DNA of 64,000 nt from Mycolicibacterium sp. YH-1 (GTDB lineage Bacteria > Actinomycetota > Actinomycetes > Mycobacteriales > Mycobacteriaceae). Positions 24,505 to 33,109 of this stretch are shown piece by piece. Each line of letters starts with the position of its first letter. Position 1 is the first letter of the stretch. The DNA is taken from the NCBI RefSeq assembly GCF_022557175.1, contig NZ_CP092915.1:434001-498000 (forward strand). The letters run 5' to 3'. The position numbers and the translations under genes were made by a program. The notes beneath the pieces were generated by a model. The model was not told the DNA's origin. It saw nothing but the letters and a program-made list of their open reading frames with translations, and did no database searches.

Positions 24505-25572
24505 TCAGCGTGTGGTGAGCCCCTGAACGATGTCGCCGAGGCTGAAGGTGACGGGCTGCTCTAGTTGCGCGAAGGTGCACGAGCGCGGGTCGCGGTCGGG
24601 GCGCCACCGGTTGAACTGCGCGGTGTGGCGGAACCGCTGCCCCTCCATGTGGTCATAGCGGACCTCGACGACGCGTTCGGGCCGCAGCGGTACGAACGAC
24701 AGGTCCTTGCCCGCGCTCCAGCGTGACCCGGCACTGCGCTGCGGTGCGGGGTCCGCGACGTGGGCGGCCCAATTCCACGGATGGTCATCGAAACTCGTTA
24801 CCAGCGACTGTAACTCGGCGTACAGCTGGCGCCGCGTTGCCATCGGGAAGGCGCCTATGACCCCGACAGAGGCGAGCATTCCGTCATCGGTGAACAGCCC
24901 GAGCAGCAGAGACCCGACGGCGTCCTCACCCGACTTGTGCACCCGGTAACCGGCGACCACGCAGTCCGCGGTCCGGGCGTGCTTGACCTTGAACATGACG
25001 CGTTTGTCAGGCTGGTAGGTGATGGACAGCGGCTTGGCGATGACACCGTCCAGACCCGCACCCTCGAACTCGGAGAACCAGCGCTGCGCGGTGGCCAAGT
25101 CGGTGGTCGCGGGCGTCACGTGGAACGCCGGACCCGAGTCGGCGAGCGCCGCGACCAGCGCAGCGCGGCGCTCGTCGAACGGCAGAGGTGTGTGGTCGTC
25201 GTCGCCGAGGGCCAGCAGGTCGAACGCGATGAACGCCGCGGGCGTCTTCTCGGCGAGCATCCGCACGCGGCTGTCGGCGGGATGGATGCGCTGCTGCAGC
25301 GCCTCGAAGTCCAGGCCGTGCGCGGTCGGGAGGATGATCTCGCCGTCGATGACGCAGCGCGGTGGCAGCTCGGCCCTGGCCGCCGCGACCAGTTCGGGGA
25401 AGTAGCGCGTCAGCGGTCGCTCGTTGCGGCTGCCGAACTCGACGTCGTCACCGTCGCGGAAGCAGATCGACCGGAACCCGTCCCACTTCGGCTCGTAGCT
25501 GGCGTCGGGTGGGATGGTGGGCACCGACTTCGCCAGCATCGGCGAGACCGGCGGCATGACGGGCAGGTCCAT
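24505..25572 (-). CDS. ATP-dependent DNA ligase, LigC type
   Basis: The 355-residue protein has the adenylation motif SYEPKWDGFR with nucleotidyl lysine at 29, then SRNERPLTRYFPE, CVIDGEIILP (motif III region), GLDGVIAKPL (motif IV) and MFKVKHARTADCVV (motif V). An OB-fold domain completes it. LigC enzymes seal nicks in repair that needs no template synthesis by LigD. I chose ATG 25572; 13 upstream in-frame codons add no conserved sequence. Fragments of this gene recur at 22115-22172 and 32879-33102. Confidence 0.9.
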   Translation of the reverse strand: MDLPVMPPVSPMLAKSVPTIPPDASYEPKWDGFRSICFRDGDDVEFGSRNERPLTRYFPELVAAARAELPPRCVIDGEIILPTAHGLDFEALQQRIHPADSRVRMLAEKTPAAFIAFDLLALGDDDHTPLPFDERRAALVAALADSGPAFHVTPATTDLATAQRWFSEFEGAGLDGVIAKPLSITYQPDKRVMFKVKHARTADCVVAGYRVHKSGEDAVGSLLLGLFTDDGMLASVGVIGAFPMATRRQLYAELQSLVTSFDDHPWNWAAHVADPAPQRSAGSRWSAGKDLSFVPLRPERVVEVRYDHMEGQRFRHTAQFNRWRPDRDPRSCTFAQLEQPVTFSLGDIVQGLTTR

Positions 25573-25628
25573 CGACTCATTCTGACGGGTCGCGATGACA
25601 TTCCCCGGCATCGGAGGTCACAACTGGC

Positions 25629-26498
25629 ATGGACGCGACAATGGGTGAGGTGACGGGTATGAAACCGTCGCGCAGTGGACATCTACCGATCAACGGCCTG
25701 AACGTCTATCACGAGGTGTACGGGGAGCTAGGCGCGTCGAAAACGCCTCCGCTGCTTCTGATTCCCGGCGCGTTCATGGCCACCGACTCGATGACGTCGT
25801 GGGCGGCGGCCTTCGCCGGCGAGCGCACCGTCATCGTGTTCGATCAGCAGGGACACGGCCGCACCCCGGACACCTCACGCGCGATGTCCTACGAGCAGTT
25901 CGCCGACGATGCCGCGGCACTGCTACAGGCACTGTCGGTCGAGCGCGCGGACGTGATGGGCTACTCGCAGGGTGGCGGTGTCGCATGGCAGCTGGCTATC
26001 CGGCATTCGGCGCTGGTCGGCAAGCTGGTGTCGATGTCGGCGACGTATCGCAGGGACGGCTGGTACCCGTCGGTGCTCGAGTCCATCGGGGGCTTGAGCG
26101 CTGACGTCTTTGCCGGTACGCCTGTTGAGTCGGCGTTCAAGGCGCACACGCCTGACGCCAAGGCCTTCGATGCCTACGTCGAGAAGATGAAGGTCCTGAA
26201 CGTCGACGACCAGGACATCAGCGATGAGCAGATGCGTGCGGTCTCGGCTCCGACGATGGTCATCGTCGGTGATGCGGACGGTGTGACGCTGGAACACGCG
26301 TTGGCGATGTTCGCGCTGCGCGGTGGCGGTGATGAGGAGGCGGCGGCATCGGGGGTGCTGCAGCGAGTTCCTGCCGCGCGCCTGGTGGTCCTGCCGGCGA
26401 TGTCCCACATCGGGCTCTCCGGGGCGTCCGCGGTGCTGGCGCCAATGGTGAGCGCATTTCTCGACGATGCGCCGCCAGTGACGCCGGATCTCTTCTAG
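25629..26498 (+). CDS. Alpha/beta-hydrolase
   Basis: The 289-residue protein shows the oxyanion start LLLIPGAFMATDSM, the nucleophile elbow GYSQGG (Ser about 112), and a late histidine in LPAMSHIGLSG. These are the marks of a serine hydrolase of the alpha/beta fold. The substrate is unknown. An in-frame ATG ten codons on (MKPSRSGHL) is a possible start. The gene is divergent from the ligase and its last 4 bases overlap the convergent amiS gene. It may belong functionally to the amide-degradation cluster, but this is only by location. Confidence 0.85.
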   Translation: MDATMGEVTGMKPSRSGHLPINGLNVYHEVYGELGASKTPPLLLIPGAFMATDSMTSWAAAFAGERTVIVFDQQGHGRTPDTSRAMSYEQFADDAAALLQALSVERADVMGYSQGGGVAWQLAIRHSALVGKLVSMSATYRRDGWYPSVLESIGGLSADVFAGTPVESAFKAHTPDAKAFDAYVEKMKVLNVDDQDISDEQMRAVSAPTMVIVGDADGVTLEHALAMFALRGGGDEEAAASGVLQRVPAARLVVLPAMSHIGLSGASAVLAPMVSAFLDDAPPVTPDLF

Positions 26499-27103
26499 GG
26501 AGCCGGGATTGCAGCCGGTTTGAGGTGACGGACTGCCCAGCCGACACCAATCATCAGCGCCACGCCCACGCCCGCACCGATGAGTGCGACCGCCCAGGAC
26601 TCGCGCAGGGATCCGCCCATGGCGAGCCAGGCGGGCAGTGCGGCGGTGAGCACGCCCTCGACCAGCGCGACAGTGCCGGTGATCTTGGTCAGACCGGTCC
26701 GCTCCAGGCCCAGAACCAGGAAGAAGAGCATCCACAACGCCGCCCAGGCGAGCCAGATGATCCCGAAGACCGGGGCGTCGGCAGCGAAACTTCGTGCGGC
26801 ATAGGCGATCGCGGCCACCGCGACGAAGAGCGAGAACCAGCCCAGGCCATGGCCTGGTAGGTCGAACAGCGCGTTGATGCCGACCCACAGATAGGTGAAG
26901 CCGAACAGGTACAGGCCGGCCGCGGCTTGGATGACGGCGGGATCGCCACCGGCGGTGAGGACCAGATAGGTCGGGGTGAAGACCTGCATCAGGCCGACGA
27001 AGAGATTGAGCGGGGCGGCTCCGCGCGGGCTCACCCAGCCCAACAGCATGACGCCGTTCACTATCAGTACCGCGCCCACATAGAACAGTCCGATGTTGCT
27101 CAT
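26495..27103 (-). CDS. amiS: AmiS/UreI-family amide transporter
   Basis: This 202-residue protein has six hydrophobic segments and the family features NLFVGLMQVFTPTYLVLTAGG and YLFGFTYLWVGINALFDLPGHGLGW (positions about 33-92). UreI/AmiS proteins are channels for urea or short amides. It lies 80 bp downstream of amiE with a strong hairpin between, so it would share or be attenuated from the amiE transcript. In M. smegmatis an amiS gene is part of the inducible acetamidase locus, where it precedes rather than follows amiE. Confidence 0.88.
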   Translation of the reverse strand: MSNIGLFYVGAVLIVNGVMLLGWVSPRGAAPLNLFVGLMQVFTPTYLVLTAGGDPAVIQAAAGLYLFGFTYLWVGINALFDLPGHGLGWFSLFVAVAAIAYAARSFAADAPVFGIIWLAWAALWMLFFLVLGLERTGLTKITGTVALVEGVLTAALPAWLAMGGSLRESWAVALIGAGVGVALMIGVGWAVRHLKPAAIPAP

Positions 27104-27128
27104 CGGGGACCTCGATTTCTCTCGGGAT

Positions 27129-27159
27129 GCCGCCCGGCCGGAGAACCCGGCCGGGCGGC
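27129..27159 (-). terminator. Strong hairpin between amiE and amiS
   Basis: GCCGCCCGGCCGG and CCGGCCGGGCGGC pair perfectly over 13 bp around a 5-base loop. Lying between two genes of one strand, it could lower amiS expression relative to amiE, or protect the amiE mRNA 3' end. Confidence 0.65.
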
Positions 27160-27183
27160 CTCGCGCTGTTCTTTGGCTTACTG

Positions 27184-28386
27184 CTAGTGGGGAAGGATGT
27201 CCTTGTCGAAGATGTCCAGGGGGATCTTCAGGACGACTGCCGCGTTCGGAATGTCGACGACGCCGCCGACGTGCATCTCACACGGCGCCACCGAGATGAT
27301 GGTGTACGCCTGCTCGGGGGTGTAGCCGAACTTCCCGAGGTATTCGATCGCCTGCTCGACGACCTGCGTCACCGCCATGGTGGTGTCGAGGTACTTCTGT
27401 TCACGGCCACCTGCCGACAGGCCGGTGAACGAGATGTACCTGGTGCCAAAGTCTGGATCGACCGGGGACGGCCGGAACATCGGGGTCCGGACGCCGTAGC
27501 GGGCCATCCCGTCCTTGATCACGTTGAACCGGTACCAGCCGGCACCGTCCATCTCGATTGCGTTCCAAGTGATTTCGCCGTCACCCTCGGCGAAGTGGAA
27601 GTCTCCGCTGGAGAACAACGCCCCGTCGACGAACACTGGGAAGTAGACACGTGAACCGCGCGACAGGTTCTTGATGTCCATGTTCCCGCCGTTCTCGCGC
27701 GGCGGGATGGTCCGCGCCGCGGTCTCGGCGACGCGCGCCCACTCGTCGCCCTCGAGGTCACGAAGGACAGCGGTGTCCCTGGCGTCTGCGCGAGGTGCGG
27801 CCAAACCGTCGGCGATGAACGGGTCTTCGCGCTCATTCCAGATCCGAAGCAGATCATGCGAGGGAGCGACGCCGATGATGCCCGGGTGACTGATCGCCGG
27901 GATCTCCACCCCGGGGATCTGGCGGCTCGTGGCAAAGAGACCGTGTAGATCCCAAATGGTCTTGAATCCGTCGGGGAAGGATGCTGCCAGCGGCCCACCC
28001 ATGCCGGGCAGGATGTTGGAGTAGCCGATGCCCGAGAGTGGCTGAACGTCGAGAATGTCGACCACGAGCAGGTCGCCGGCCTTGACACCGTCCACTCTGA
28101 CTGGGCCCGTGAGCGGGTGGGTGCGGGTCAGGTCGAACGTGTGGATGTCGCCGTCGTCGTCGACGTCCTTGAGCTGGTAATCGTCGTAGCCGCCGCTCTC
28201 CAGAATGAGTTCATCGCCGATACCGACCTCGATGAGGGGCGGGATGTCGGGATGCCAGCGGTTGTGACCGAGATGCTTCTGCTCGGCCAGGGGGACGCCG
28301 ACCTCACAGGAGAAGCGTTGGACACCGAGGTCGCGATTGGGGAATCGGGATACGCCCGAGCGCGTGAAGTCGGTGGGTTCGGCCAT
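27184..28386 (-). CDS. amiE: Acetamidase/formamidase
   Basis: The 400-residue protein matches the FmdA/AmdA acetamidase family: CEVGVPLAEQKHLGHNRWHPDIPP near the N-terminus, ILPGMGGPLAASFPDGFKTIWDL, HPGIIGVAPSHDLL, and GNMDIKNLSRGSRVYFPVFV. It hydrolyses acetamide and formamide to the acid and ammonia. The MarR gene lies upstream on the same strand with a 174-bp gap that holds a palindrome TCCATTTGGAAA, so amiE probably has its own regulated promoter. This is the structural gene of the acetamide-inducible system known from M. smegmatis. Confidence 0.92.
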   Translation of the reverse strand: MAEPTDFTRSGVSRFPNRDLGVQRFSCEVGVPLAEQKHLGHNRWHPDIPPLIEVGIGDELILESGGYDDYQLKDVDDDGDIHTFDLTRTHPLTGPVRVDGVKAGDLLVVDILDVQPLSGIGYSNILPGMGGPLAASFPDGFKTIWDLHGLFATSRQIPGVEIPAISHPGIIGVAPSHDLLRIWNEREDPFIADGLAAPRADARDTAVLRDLEGDEWARVAETAARTIPPRENGGNMDIKNLSRGSRVYFPVFVDGALFSSGDFHFAEGDGEITWNAIEMDGAGWYRFNVIKDGMARYGVRTPMFRPSPVDPDFGTRYISFTGLSAGGREQKYLDTTMAVTQVVEQAIEYLGKFGYTPEQAYTIISVAPCEMHVGGVVDIPNAAVVLKIPLDIFDKDILPH

Positions 28387-28430
28387 GGTGCATTCCTCTG
28401 TTCGCGGGATGTGACGGCGCCCACGTTATC

Positions 28431-28442
28431 TCCATTTGGAAA
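28431..28442. promoter_or_regulatory. Candidate AmiA operator ahead of amiE
   Basis: TCCATTTGGAAA contains the dyad TCCA-TT-TGGA and lies 44 bp upstream of the amiE start. A related TTCCATTTGAAC occurs at 29057-29068 in the amiA-amiC divergent region. No other copy was noticed nearby. Confidence 0.4.
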
Positions 28443-28560
28443 TAAATCAACCCCGAAGTTTCGCGCAGTCGGACTGTTCGCCTTGGGGCGGGAAATGGGG
28501 GAGCGGACGGCGCGATGCGCTGTCAGCAAAGGCCTCGATAGAGGGGTGGCGTCAGCTCTG

Positions 28561-28974
28561 TCAGCTGCGTTTGGCCAGTAGGCCGGCGAGAGCTTGGTGC
28601 TCCCACGCGGCCAGATCATGCAGCTCGACTTCGATGGTCTCGCTCACTCGAGGAGTGATGGCCTGATACTTCGAGCGCCCGCGGTCGGTCAGATGCACGA
28701 GCACCCGCCGACGATCCAGCGTGTCAACGGTTCGGTGCAGCAACGCCTGATCGACGAGCCGGTCTACGCTGCGGGTAAGGGTTGCGCCCGGCAGGCCGAC
28801 GACGTCAGCCAGGCCGGTCATCGTCAGCCCGTCCGTGGCGCGATGGAGTGCCCCGAGTATCAACCAGTGCGGTACCGCAAGCCCGGTGCCCGACAGGCTG
28901 GCGCCAATGGTCCGCTCGAGGCGCGCTGCGCGGTCCAGGAGTAGTGCGGCGAGTTCCTCGAATTCTGCCGACAT
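28561..28974 (-). CDS. amiA: MarR-family regulator of the acetamidase locus
   Basis: The 137-residue protein has the MarR winged helix: MTGLADVVGLPGATLTRSVDRLVDQ as the recognition region, then the wing DTLDRRRVLVHLTDRG. Start at 28974 gives the usual MarR length; in-frame starts further upstream exist. It is divergent from the amiC-like gene and upstream of amiE, as in the M. smegmatis acetamidase locus, where AmiA is a repressor. Two similar TCCATTTG motifs in flanking promoters are possible operators. Confidence 0.85.
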   Translation of the reverse strand: MSAEFEELAALLLDRAARLERTIGASLSGTGLAVPHWLILGALHRATDGLTMTGLADVVGLPGATLTRSVDRLVDQALLHRTVDTLDRRRVLVHLTDRGRSKYQAITPRVSETIEVELHDLAAWEHQALAGLLAKRS

Positions 28975-29056
28975 TGAACGATCCACACTCCGATCCGCAC
29001 CCGGTCTGCGATGCTTGGCGGGCATCGAAATCGGGGAAACGAGACTCCACAATCAA

Positions 29057-29068
29057 TTCCATTTGAAC
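29057..29068. promoter_or_regulatory. Candidate AmiA operator between amiA and amiC
   Basis: TTCCATTTGAAC shares TCCATTTG with the site ahead of amiE and has TTC/GAA arms. It lies 83 bp from amiA and 39 bp from amiC, a place from which both divergent promoters could be controlled. Confidence 0.35.
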
Positions 29069-29106
29069 ACATGCCCGCGGGGTAAGTCGACCAGAGGAGG
29101 TGAAGT

Positions 29107-30189
29107 GTGGGTTGGAACACGGATGCCTTTCGGATAGGCCTCGCCATCCCGCTTCAAGGCCCTGGAGGCATATTCGGCCCGTCCTGTGAGGCGGTTGCCG
29201 AGTTGGCCGTGGCCCAGCTCAACGCCACCGACGGCATTCTGGGCAGACGAGTGGAGATCGAGGTACTCGACGCCGGGGCTCCGGTGGAGGAGTTCTGCGA
29301 CCGCACGTTGCAGGGCGTTCAGCGGGGCGCAGTGCACGCGGTGGTCGGTTGGCACATCTCCTCGGTTCGACAGCACATGTCCCCGCTGCTGGCGCAGATG
29401 AATGTCCCCTACGTCTACACATCGCTGCACGAAGGTGCCGCCGGTGAGCCAGTGCTCTGCTCGGGGGAGACCCCGGCGGTTCAGGTGGTCCCCGGCTTGA
29501 GTTGGCTGCGGGAGCATCTGGGATTGCGTCGGTGGGCCATCGTGGGCTCGGACTACGTGTGGCCGCGGCGTACCGCTCGTGCCGTGCACGCCTACGCGGA
29601 GGCTTCCGACTCGAAAGTCGTCGGTGAGTTCTACGTGCGCTACGGCTGTCGCGACTTCACTGGCGTCCTGCGCAACTTGGACACGAGCAATGCCGACGCG
29701 GTGATCATGCTGTTGGTGGGACGAGACGCGGTGCTGTTCAATCGGCAGTTCGCCGCCAACGGCATGCAGGAGCGCGTGGTGCGGTTCTCGCCACTGATGG
29801 AGGAGAACATGCTCCTGGCATCAGGCGGTGCGGCCACAGGGAACCTGTACGTCGCCGCGGCGTACTTCAACAGCCTTGCCACATCGTCGGCACTGGACTT
29901 CACCGGCGCCTACCTGGATCGATTTGGCCCGCACGCACCAGCTTTGAACAACGCCGCGGAATCGTGCTACGAGGGAATCCTGGCACTGGCTGCGAGCGCA
30001 AACACTGTTCAGAGTGTCGACTCGCATCAAATACTCGCGGCGATCGAGAACCGGGGAGTGAGCTACAACGGGCCCCGTGGGACGGTGCACCTCGGCGTGG
30101 GCCGTTCACGTCAGCAGGTGCATATCGCCCGTGCCGACCACTATGACTTCGACGTCATCGGGATGTTGCCGGAGCCGTCGGACCGCTAG
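29107..30189 (+). CDS. amiC: AmiC-type amide-sensing protein (urea/amide ABC binding-protein family)
   Basis: The 360-residue protein belongs to the type I periplasmic binding fold of AmiC/UrtA (FRIGLAIPLQGPGGIFGPS, then GWHISSVRQHMSPLLAQMNVPYVY and YGCRDFTGVLRNLD). It has no signal peptide, so it works in the cytosol as a sensor, like Pseudomonas AmiC, rather than as a transporter subunit. The GTG start is set by AGGAGG at 29094-29099. It is divergent from amiA. The fragment of a second ligase gene begins 8 bp after its stop. Confidence 0.87.
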   Translation: MGWNTDAFRIGLAIPLQGPGGIFGPSCEAVAELAVAQLNATDGILGRRVEIEVLDAGAPVEEFCDRTLQGVQRGAVHAVVGWHISSVRQHMSPLLAQMNVPYVYTSLHEGAAGEPVLCSGETPAVQVVPGLSWLREHLGLRRWAIVGSDYVWPRRTARAVHAYAEASDSKVVGEFYVRYGCRDFTGVLRNLDTSNADAVIMLLVGRDAVLFNRQFAANGMQERVVRFSPLMEENMLLASGGAATGNLYVAAAYFNSLATSSALDFTGAYLDRFGPHAPALNNAAESCYEGILALAASANTVQSVDSHQILAAIENRGVSYNGPRGTVHLGVGRSRQQVHIARADHYDFDVIGMLPEPSDR

Positions 30190-30197
30190 CGCGCGCA

Positions 30198-30381
30198 GCG
30201 GCGATGAGTTTGGGGCGGTGCGGTGGTCTAGATCCATGACAACCGATGAACCAGGATGGACTTTGTGGATCTCCCCGTGCAGCCACCCGTCGACCCGATG
30301 CTCGCCAAGGCCGCGGCCAAGGTGCCCGACGAGCCCGGTGTGTGGTCGTTTGAACCCAAATGGGACGGCTTCCTTCACTGA
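30198..30381 (+). pseudogene. Truncated 5' copy of the LigC1-type ligase gene (direct repeat, left copy)
   Basis: Bases 30198-30373 equal 33110-33285, the promoter and first 39 codons of the intact ligase gene, in 174 of 176 positions. The copy keeps the start codon and the catalytic motif (FEPKWDGF), then leaves homology and stops two codons later at TGA (30379-30381). It is a dead fragment. Confidence 0.93.
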
Positions 30382-30541
30382 ACTTGTCAAGGTTGTTGAA
30401 GGAGAAGTCCTTGGTGTTGTCGGTATCGAGCCGCGGCTATTTGTCTTGTCATGTTGCACGACGTTGGGGGATCAGTAGCTCGCTTATCAAGCGGCGACAG
30501 CGTCTTGTCCCGCAACATCTAGGTGTCGCGTGTCTAGCGAG
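30382..30541. other. Short junction of low GC, no feature seen
   Basis: About 160 bases between the truncated ligase copy and the HxlR gene have a lower GC content than the surroundings and no coding frame that I can support. This is the left edge of the inserted small-gene island. Confidence 0.5.
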
Positions 30542-31210
30542 TCATCGTGTAAGTCGACGCTCGACGATGTTGAGGAGGGTGGCGATCGCGGTTTGGTCAC
30601 CGGTTGCGTGCAGATGACCTCGTGTGACGGCGTCGCCTAGGGTGACCCTACTCCCGGCGATAGCGGCGATCGTCGCTGCGCTCGCTCGGATCGTTACGTC
30701 GCTTGGCTTTTCGCCGGCCCCCGGTGTAACTGTTGTGTGGCCGTCGCGGATCCGTAGACGTGCGACGCTCTCATCGATCTGGAACTCGAACTCGGCATCC
30801 AGTTCGCTTGGCAGATCGTCAAGGTCGCTGCCGGTGAAGAACGTCAACGACCATTCCGCGTTGTAGGCCTCGTGGTCGACGTCGTCGTCGTCCATGTGGT
30901 GCCGGGCGCCCCACAACGCCAGCGGGACAACCGCCTGGGCGAGTTCGCGTCCCGCGTCAGTCAGTTCGTAGGCCACCGCGGCGCTCGGCTGATCAAGCAG
31001 AAGTCGTCGACCGATGATGTCGTCGGCCTCGAGTTGTCGCACTCGCGCGGCCAACAAACTGGTGCCGATCCCGGACAGCGCCTCAAGCAGCTGCGAGTAC
31101 CGCTTCGGGCCCGAACTTAACTCACGCACGATGAGCAACGTCCAGCGTTCCCCGACGACATCGAGGGCATGTGCGAGCCCGCAGAACTGTCCGTACGTCC
31201 GCCGCGTCAT
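30542..31210 (-). CDS. HxlR-family regulator with C-terminal SCP2-like domain
   Basis: The 222-residue protein has an HxlR/PadR winged helix (about 1-95: HALDVVGERWTLLIVRELSSGPKRY, split over 14-38, and a wing at LTDAGRELA) and a C-terminal part with VTIRASAATIAAIAGSRVTLGDAV, as in sterol-carrier (SCP2) domains. It probably senses a hydrophobic ligand or redox signal and controls the three plus-strand genes opposite. The start region faces the NTF2-like gene across 125 bp, with AT-rich sequence between. Confidence 0.84.
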   Translation of the reverse strand: MTRRTYGQFCGLAHALDVVGERWTLLIVRELSSGPKRYSQLLEALSGIGTSLLAARVRQLEADDIIGRRLLLDQPSAAVAYELTDAGRELAQAVVPLALWGARHHMDDDDVDHEAYNAEWSLTFFTGSDLDDLPSELDAEFEFQIDESVARLRIRDGHTTVTPGAGEKPSDVTIRASAATIAAIAGSRVTLGDAVTRGHLHATGDQTAIATLLNIVERRLTR

Positions 31211-31335
31211 GCTTCGATCCTAACGAACGACTCACTGATTTTAGATCATACTTCTAAAATATGTAGCGCACTGCAAAATCGCCTGCTACTTTCTACGCAC
31301 GGGTCGCGGCCCGTCCGTTCGAAGGAGCCCACGTC

Positions 31336-31824
31336 GTGAATGGAAGAACAACCGGGACCAACGGGCAGGCCATTTTGGATGCCACACAATTCGCTGAGAC
31401 CGCTGAGCGCATCACCAACCAGGCGCTGACCGCCGAGATGCTGGCGCTCTACGCCCCCGATGCGGTGGTGGAGTGGATCATCGACGGCGCCTACGAACGC
31501 CACGAGGGCATAGACGCGATTCGGCCGGCCGTCACCGCGATGTCCGACCTCTGGCGTGCACGACGTCTATACGTACGCAAACAGTCGCAGTGCGCAGACG
31601 CTGACCACGTCGTGCTCACCTATTCCGGCGGTTTCTCCGGCGGCAAGAAGCTATTTGGCACCGAGATTTGGACGCTGCGTGACGGACTCGTCGTGTGCCA
31701 CCAAATGTACGCATATCTCGACGTTCGGCCGCGAACGTCGCTATGGGCCCAAATCCGAGTGGCCCTCATGGATCCACGAACAGCGCTGCGCGCCAGACGC
31801 ATCGACCGGAATCTGTCAAGGTAA
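31336..31824 (+). CDS. SnoaL/NTF2-like protein
   Basis: This 162-residue protein has the NTF2-like cone: a helical start, LYAPDAVVEWIIDGAYERHEGIDAI, and a beta-rich end TEIWTLRDGLVVCHQMYAYLD. Such proteins are small-molecule isomerases, hydrolases or binders. The Met start at 31336 (GTG) follows GAAGGAG. It is divergent from the HxlR regulator and begins a three-gene unit. Confidence 0.75.
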   Translation: MNGRTTGTNGQAILDATQFAETAERITNQALTAEMLALYAPDAVVEWIIDGAYERHEGIDAIRPAVTAMSDLWRARRLYVRKQSQCADADHVVLTYSGGFSGGKKLFGTEIWTLRDGLVVCHQMYAYLDVRPRTSLWAQIRVALMDPRTALRARRIDRNLSR

Positions 31825-31895
31825 TCGACCACGAATCCACTGCCGGGAATCAACCACCGTCCGGCTCATCCATCCGAAGCGAGAAGGCAAGCAAA

Positions 31896-32324
31896 ATGTC
31901 CACCCCATTGGAAACCGCGACCTCGATCCAAACCCACGCGATCGGCCGGGAGCCAGCTCTCACCACCATGGCCATCGGGCGACTCCTGCTTGGGATCGCG
32001 TCCCTAGCAGCACCACGAGCATTCGCCCGAGCGGTCGGCGTATCGACCGTTACACCCGAATTGACCTACATGACAAGGATCTACGGTGCTCGTGCCCTCG
32101 CAATGGGAACTGCATTTCTGACCAGCAGTCAACCCGAACGGGCCCGATGGACACGGCTGTCGCTAGCCATCGACATCTCCGATACCGCCACGGGGATCGT
32201 TCACCTGCTACGACGAGACTCCGCACTGCGGGCGATCATTGCGATGATCGCCCTCACCGCCTCCTATGCAGTGCTCGGCGCACTCCACCTGATTAGCAGC
32301 AACGACGAAGGCCGGTCGCGGTGA
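31896..32324 (+). CDS. Small membrane protein, DUF4267-like
   Basis: The 142-residue protein has about four weakly hydrophobic segments (TTMAIGRLLLGIASLAAP, YGARALAMGTAFLTS, and the C-terminal AIIAMIALTASYAVLGALHLI). The ATG at 31896 is preceded by GAGAAGG. Its stop overlaps the next gene by 4 bp. Function unknown; its neighbours suggest a small-molecule response unit. Confidence 0.68.
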   Translation: MSTPLETATSIQTHAIGREPALTTMAIGRLLLGIASLAAPRAFARAVGVSTVTPELTYMTRIYGARALAMGTAFLTSSQPERARWTRLSLAIDISDTATGIVHLLRRDSALRAIIAMIALTASYAVLGALHLISSNDEGRSR

Positions 32325-32725
32325 AACACCCTCGAACGCAGGCGATCATGACGATTGCCACCGGATACCTCGTTCTTGGCATCTGGGCGACGGTGGCACC
32401 GGCCAACTTCACAACAATTCTCGCGAACTTCGGCGAGTTCAACCCGCACCTCGTCCGCGACTTCGGAGTATGCGCACTCAGTTTCGGCTCCGCTCTCATG
32501 ATCGCTGCCTTCAAACCTGCCTGGCGCCGCCCAGCGCTACTGATCACGGCACTATGGAGTTCGCTGCACGCACTGAACCACTGGGTCGACGCCGCCGAAG
32601 CCGATCCTGCATGGATCGGGTGGGCCGAAGCCTCACTCCTGACAATCGTCGCGCTCGTCCTCGCAGGCCTTGCTCGCGCCGAGCACTCCTCTAGTGAAAC
32701 TGGCTCGGACTCGCGCAGTGCTTGA
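32321..32725 (+). CDS. Small membrane protein of unknown function
   Basis: This 134-residue protein has four hydrophobic stretches (IATGYLVLGIWATVAP, FGVCALSFGSALMIAAF, ALLITALWSSLHALNHW and LLTIVALVLAGLA). It starts with GTG overlapping the upstream stop. It looks like a distant relative of the upstream DUF4267-like protein. I do not recognise its family. Confidence 0.65.
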   Translation: MKHPRTQAIMTIATGYLVLGIWATVAPANFTTILANFGEFNPHLVRDFGVCALSFGSALMIAAFKPAWRRPALLITALWSSLHALNHWVDAAEADPAWIGWAEASLLTIVALVLAGLARAEHSSSETGSDSRSA

Positions 32726-32878
32726 CGCCGCGCCCAGTCGCAGCCCACCATTCATCGACAGGAAGAGCTCAAATTCACTTGTAGAGCCACCCGAAGCCGG
32801 CATCAGCCTCATGGCCGTTGCAATGGGCTGGTCATTGACCGTCCGTACACAAAAGCCCTGAACGCGGCGGGTGTCGTC

Positions 32879-33102
32879 TCGGCCAGGGCCGCCGTCACCA
32901 GTTCGGGAAGTAGCGCGTCAACGGCCGCTCGTTGCGGTTGCCCAACTCGACCTCGTCGCCGTCACGGAAGCAGATCGACCGGCCCCGTCCCACTTCGGCT
33001 CGTGTGACAGAGCGAGGATTCGCCGGGCAGGTCAGGAATGGACTTCGCGAGCACGCGACATCGGCGGCATGACGGGGCAGGTCCACCTGCTCATTGTCGC
33101 GA
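32879..33102 (-). pseudogene. Decayed N-terminal remnant of a LigC2-type ligase gene
   Basis: The bases align with 25370-25590, the 5' end of the intact minus-strand ligase gene: ACCAGTTCGGGAAGTAGCGCGTCA and CGGAAGCAGATCGACCGG are kept almost unchanged in separate blocks (each shown in part). Single-base losses and a small deletion break the frame. It stands head to head with the intact ligase at 33168, probably the ancestral divergent arrangement. Confidence 0.87.
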
Positions 33103-33109
33103 CTCCACC

